Source: Muribaculaceae bacterium
Lineage (GTDB): Bacteria; Bacteroidota; Bacteroidia; Bacteroidales; Muribaculaceae
Assembly (NCBI GenBank): GCA_009775535.1
Contig: VSPW01000073.1
Span: forward strand, 1 to 8,891
Length of the DNA: 8,891 nucleotides
Direction: 5' to 3'
A model generated the notes under the pieces. It did not search any database and had not been told where the DNA came from. It saw nothing but the letters and a program-made list of their open reading frames with translations. Shown piece by piece: positions 7,560-8,891 of this stretch; the first letter of the stretch is position 1, and the number at the start of each line of letters is the position of its first letter. The position numbers and the translations under genes were made by a program.

Positions 7560-7590
7560 CAAAGTTCGTAATTTTTTACGAAAGTGCAAA
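7560..7590 (-). promoter_or_regulatory. Bacteroidetes-type promoter of pfp
   Basis: On the minus strand a -33 TTTG (7587-7590) is followed by a 19-bp spacer and a -7 box GAACTTTG (7560-7567), one mismatch from TAnnTTTG and followed by CA. Spacing and boxes match the Bacteroidetes sigma-factor consensus. Transcription would begin near 7553, giving a leader of about 60 nt that is AT-rich and has no Shine-Dalgarno sequence. Both boxes read TTTGCA, so TTTGCA occurs twice at a 27-bp interval. Confidence 0.65.
7565..7582. promoter_or_regulatory. Inverted repeat in the pfp promoter, candidate operator
   Basis: TTCGTAA (7565-7571) and TTACGAA (7576-7582) form a perfect 7-bp inverted repeat around TTTT. 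It overlaps the last three bases of the -7 box and fills most of the spacer of the predicted pfp promoter. That position, upstream of the probable transcription start, fits a dimeric repressor site better than a terminator or RNA structure. No regulator gene is visible in the window. Confidence 0.45.
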
Positions 7591-7637
7591 CAGATTGTCA
7601 GAATATCATTTAGACAAATTCACTTAATACATGTATT

Positions 7638-8891
7638 TCAAAATGTAATATGCAAATTGATACGGAACCCTGATTTGCTTATACCTATATGGTCCCTATA
7701 ATTAAGACGCCATACATAATCAATCCTAAATATCTTAAGCACATTGTCAAGGCCGACACTTGCTTCCATATAAGGGCCTCTGTTAAGCTTATATGTATTG
7801 ACTATATCTGGAAATCTAAATACCTTTGGGTCATAAGTGGGATCATTTTTTTTACTCAAATATCCCCATACGCCATTAAATGAAACCACTTCCCTAAGTT
7901 TAAGTTTTTTCACAAATGGCACATAATTAAGTATCGCTCCATTAGCCCAATATGTCAAAAACCATGACGCATGACTGTCTGTAACAAATTCCATTGGATT
8001 CATCATAGCAAAACTTTCCGGTTGCTGGGTATATGATACATTGGCATTAGGCAATGGCAATGAAGGGTAGGGTGTACGCCCCCACACATGAGCACATTTT
8101 AGTATAGCATCCATGTAACCAAAGGCAGACAGCCAAACACGTTTCTGCGCAACAAATTCTGTGCGGTTTATTGTAAACATCCCTCCTAAAAATCCCTTTG
8201 GTGAAACCTTATGGCTTAAAATAAATATTGGCGCGTCCCTATTAGCCGGAAGACGGCCAGTATTTGTTTGATAAAATTTTTCACCTGGCGCATAACGAAG
8301 CTGCACATCAAATTCTGTCTGTTGATAGTGATTATAACTATTACCGTATCCGTCCACAAAACGTACATATGGAGATATTTCCTGTCGGTTATGCGATACA
8401 CCCAGTGTTATAGAAAAATTATTATATAATTCCATAATCCATTGGACCTTGGTTTCACGATGATAATTCATCAACCGGTCCTTCATTCGAGTCAATGACA
8501 AAAATATATTATCCGGATTTGTAAATGAATAGTCTTGTCCTATACGATTTACATCATATTTGGTTGAGAATCGAATTCCCTGTATAGGAAATTCTCGTGA
8601 ATGATACGTTTTATCTATAAACGAATAATCAAACTCCGCCGAATATTTCCACTTATGGTCTTGTGTTGCCCATGCGGCATACCCCCTTCCAAACAATCTT
8701 TTAGAAAGGTTTGCCGTAGTCATTCCTCCCACATGGAATCGCCACCCTTCCAAATCGTTATGACTTACAAATGTGGTCAAAGGGCCAAAATCCCATTTAC
8801 TATTATCATTAAAGTTAGTTGGGCAATATCCGGCTGCAGCTATTTTTAGGACTCTTGTACCCCAAAAATATAACGGGACTTCCTTTAGCTT
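7638..8891 (-). CDS. DUF5686-family outer-membrane protein, C-terminal part
   Basis: C-terminal 417 residues of a protein whose reading frame stays open to the right edge, so its start lies outside the window. A TTG at 8778-8780 is in frame but internal: the upstream residues (KLKEVPLYFWGTRVLKIAAA, then NSKWDFGPLTTF) continue the same family pattern. The visible part is an outer-membrane beta-barrel: alternating aromatic and polar strands, DFGPLTTFVSHNDLEGWRF, LSKRLFGRGYAAWATQDHKWKY, the conserved PNANVSY..QPESFAMMNPMEF block, KKLKLREVVSF, PYMEASVGLDNVLKIFRIDYVWR, and a final strand ending in phenylalanine, the usual C-terminal barrel signal. Full-length relatives are about 800 residues with an N-terminal carboxypeptidase-like regulatory domain. 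The function of the family is not established. It runs codirectionally with pfp, 148 bases upstream of it, with no clear terminator between. Confidence 0.88.
   Translation of the reverse strand, partial: KLKEVPLYFWGTRVLKIAAAGYCPTNFNDNSKWDFGPLTTFVSHNDLEGWRFHVGGMTTANLSKRLFGRGYAAWATQDHKWKYSAEFDYSFIDKTYHSREFPIQGIRFSTKYDVNRIGQDYSFTNPDNIFLSLTRMKDRLMNYHRETKVQWIMELYNNFSITLGVSHNRQEISPYVRFVDGYGNSYNHYQQTEFDVQLRYAPGEKFYQTNTGRLPANRDAPIFILSHKVSPKGFLGGMFTINRTEFVAQKRVWLSAFGYMDAILKCAHVWGRTPYPSLPLPNANVSYTQQPESFAMMNPMEFVTDSHASWFLTYWANGAILNYVPFVKKLKLREVVSFNGVWGYLSKKNDPTYDPKVFRFPDIVNTYKLNRGPYMEASVGLDNVLKIFRIDYVWRLNYRDHIGISKSGFRINLHITF

Noticed and set aside
7626..7637. 12-base palindrome AATACATGTATT just after the outer-membrane protein stop codon
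   Set aside because: It is AT-rich with no loop and no T-run, so it is a poor terminator. It is far from any promoter box, and a chance palindrome is likely.
8778..8780. TTG as the start codon of the outer-membrane protein on the minus strand
   Set aside because: The same frame is open to the window edge and its upstream residues fit the family pattern, so this TTG is internal and the gene is partial.

Overview
The window looks like chromosomal DNA from a Bacteroidales bacterium (Bacteroides, Prevotella, Muribaculaceae or a relative). The evidence is an IleRS of the long eukaryote-like type, the order ileS, TraR/DksA-like gene, lspA, DUF4296-like lipoprotein gene, an outer-membrane DUF5686-type barrel protein, a long PPi-dependent phosphofructokinase, A-rich start regions without Shine-Dalgarno sequences, and promoters resembling the Bacteroidetes TTTG / TAnnTTTG consensus. 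There are no mobile elements, CRISPR arrays or RNA genes, and no gap between genes exceeds 150 bases.

Plus strand, about 20-5830: a tightly packed five-gene unit. It starts from a probable promoter just inside the left edge and runs ileS (isoleucyl-tRNA synthetase), a DksA-like RNA polymerase regulator lacking most zinc ligands, lspA (lipoprotein signal peptidase), a lipoprotein overlapping the end of lspA, and an 88-residue protein of unknown function overlapping the end of the lipoprotein gene. It combines translation, a probable transcriptional regulator and lipoprotein maturation. The lipoprotein is itself a predicted substrate of the LspA encoded just before it.

Convergent junction, 5732-5839: two hairpins. 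The one nearer the plus-strand genes has its T-run on the minus strand, and the one nearer pfp has its T-run on the plus strand, so the two transcripts probably overlap at their 3' ends.

Minus strand, 5840-8891: pfp (PPi-dependent 6-phosphofructokinase, glycolysis) has its own promoter, whose spacer and -7 element are covered by an 18-bp inverted repeat that looks like an operator. Upstream of it, in the same direction, is the C-terminal part of a DUF5686-family outer-membrane barrel protein that runs off the right edge.

I see mainly housekeeping functions and no convincing new multi-gene system. The points most worth a second look are the swapped GXHH signature in IleRS (linked to mupirocin hyper-resistance), the palindrome in the pfp promoter, the nearly cysteine-free DksA-like protein, the LspA with large insertions around its catalytic aspartates, and the unknown 88-residue gene at the operon end.
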